DNA from: Streptomyces sclerotialus
GTDB taxonomy: Bacteria > Actinomycetota > Actinomycetes > Streptomycetales > Streptomycetaceae
Assembly (NCBI GenBank): GCA_000719105.1
Contig: JODX01000002.1
Span: 310,001 to 374,000 of the forward strand
DNA length: 64,000 nucleotides
Direction of reading: 5' to 3'
The notes under the pieces: model-generated
What the model saw: only the letters and a program-made list of their open reading frames with translations
Told to the model about the DNA's origin: nothing
Database searches by the model: none
Shown: in pieces, positions 63,993 to 64,000 of the stretch
How the letters are laid out: every line of letters begins with the position of its first letter
Numbering within the stretch: position 1 is the stretch's first letter
Translations under genes and position numbers: made by a program

Positions 63993-64000
63993 GTGAAATC
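63993..64000 (+). CDS. possible start of a further gene at the window's end
   Basis: AAGGGGAT (63980-63987) followed by GTG 63993 looks like a start site, giving only M-K before the sequence ends. It could be another member of the toxin/immunity region. Nothing about the product can be said. Confidence 0.25.

Overview
The window is high-GC actinobacterial chromosome and almost certainly Streptomyces. Support comes from GC-rich third codon positions, frequent GTG/TTG starts, only one TTA codon noticed among the genes called, a mycothiol enzyme (mca), GTP-type PEP carboxykinase, an XRE/DUF397/histidine-kinase-like ATPase triad, many Pro/Ala/Gly-rich secreted proteins and long perfect GC hairpins as terminators. 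No rRNA, tRNA, CRISPR array or insertion sequence was seen.

Layout. 1-6.8 kb: tail of an L,D-transpeptidase, a MacB-type ABC permease and ATPase pair, a 1107-residue secreted subtilase and a small ABM-fold monooxygenase. 6.8-16.3 kb: XRE regulator divergent from a zinc alcohol dehydrogenase, a VOC protein, msrA, a TPR-like membrane-anchored protein, cystathionine gamma-synthase, a sigma-like/small membrane protein pair, MarR divergent from threonine ammonia-lyase, and greA. 16.4-32 kb: DUF4307 protein divergent from mca, a large STAND/TPR protein behind a small membrane protein, a thioredoxin-fold DUF255 protein, a Mut7-C protein, hemolysin III, PEP carboxykinase, a secreted beta-propeller/Ig protein and an alanine-type aminotransferase.

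32-41 kb: a KAP P-loop NTPase fused to a receiver-like domain, then a probable D-amino-acid/N-acyl-D-amino-acid catabolic locus. It has a D-aminoacylase and a D-serine dehydratase-like PLP enzyme on one strand, and a PfkB kinase, IclR regulator, RidA and a GntP-family permease on the other, around a shared intergenic dyad. 41-52.3 kb: a Ser/Thr kinase neighbourhood with one intact kinase carrying a TTA codon, one kinase broken by a single-base frameshift and one kinase remnant. It also holds a recurring, unnamed, possibly PH-like C-terminal domain in three proteins, plus a secreted M14 carboxypeptidase, an Nramp-like transporter lacking the usual DPGN motif, a beta-propeller lipoprotein and a SigE-family sigma factor with a membrane partner.

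52.3-64 kb: the DUF397/XRE/ATPase triad, a secreted protein, a 700-base gene-poor stretch with a decayed fragment of the recurring domain, and a 2358-residue RHS-repeat polymorphic toxin. The toxin has a signal peptide, RHS core, Hint self-cleaving domain and a 105-residue toxin tail, followed within 10 bases by a small ORF that is the likely immunity gene. This toxin/immunity module is the most striking system in the window. The paralogous domain family around the kinases and the KAP-receiver fusion are the next most unusual items.
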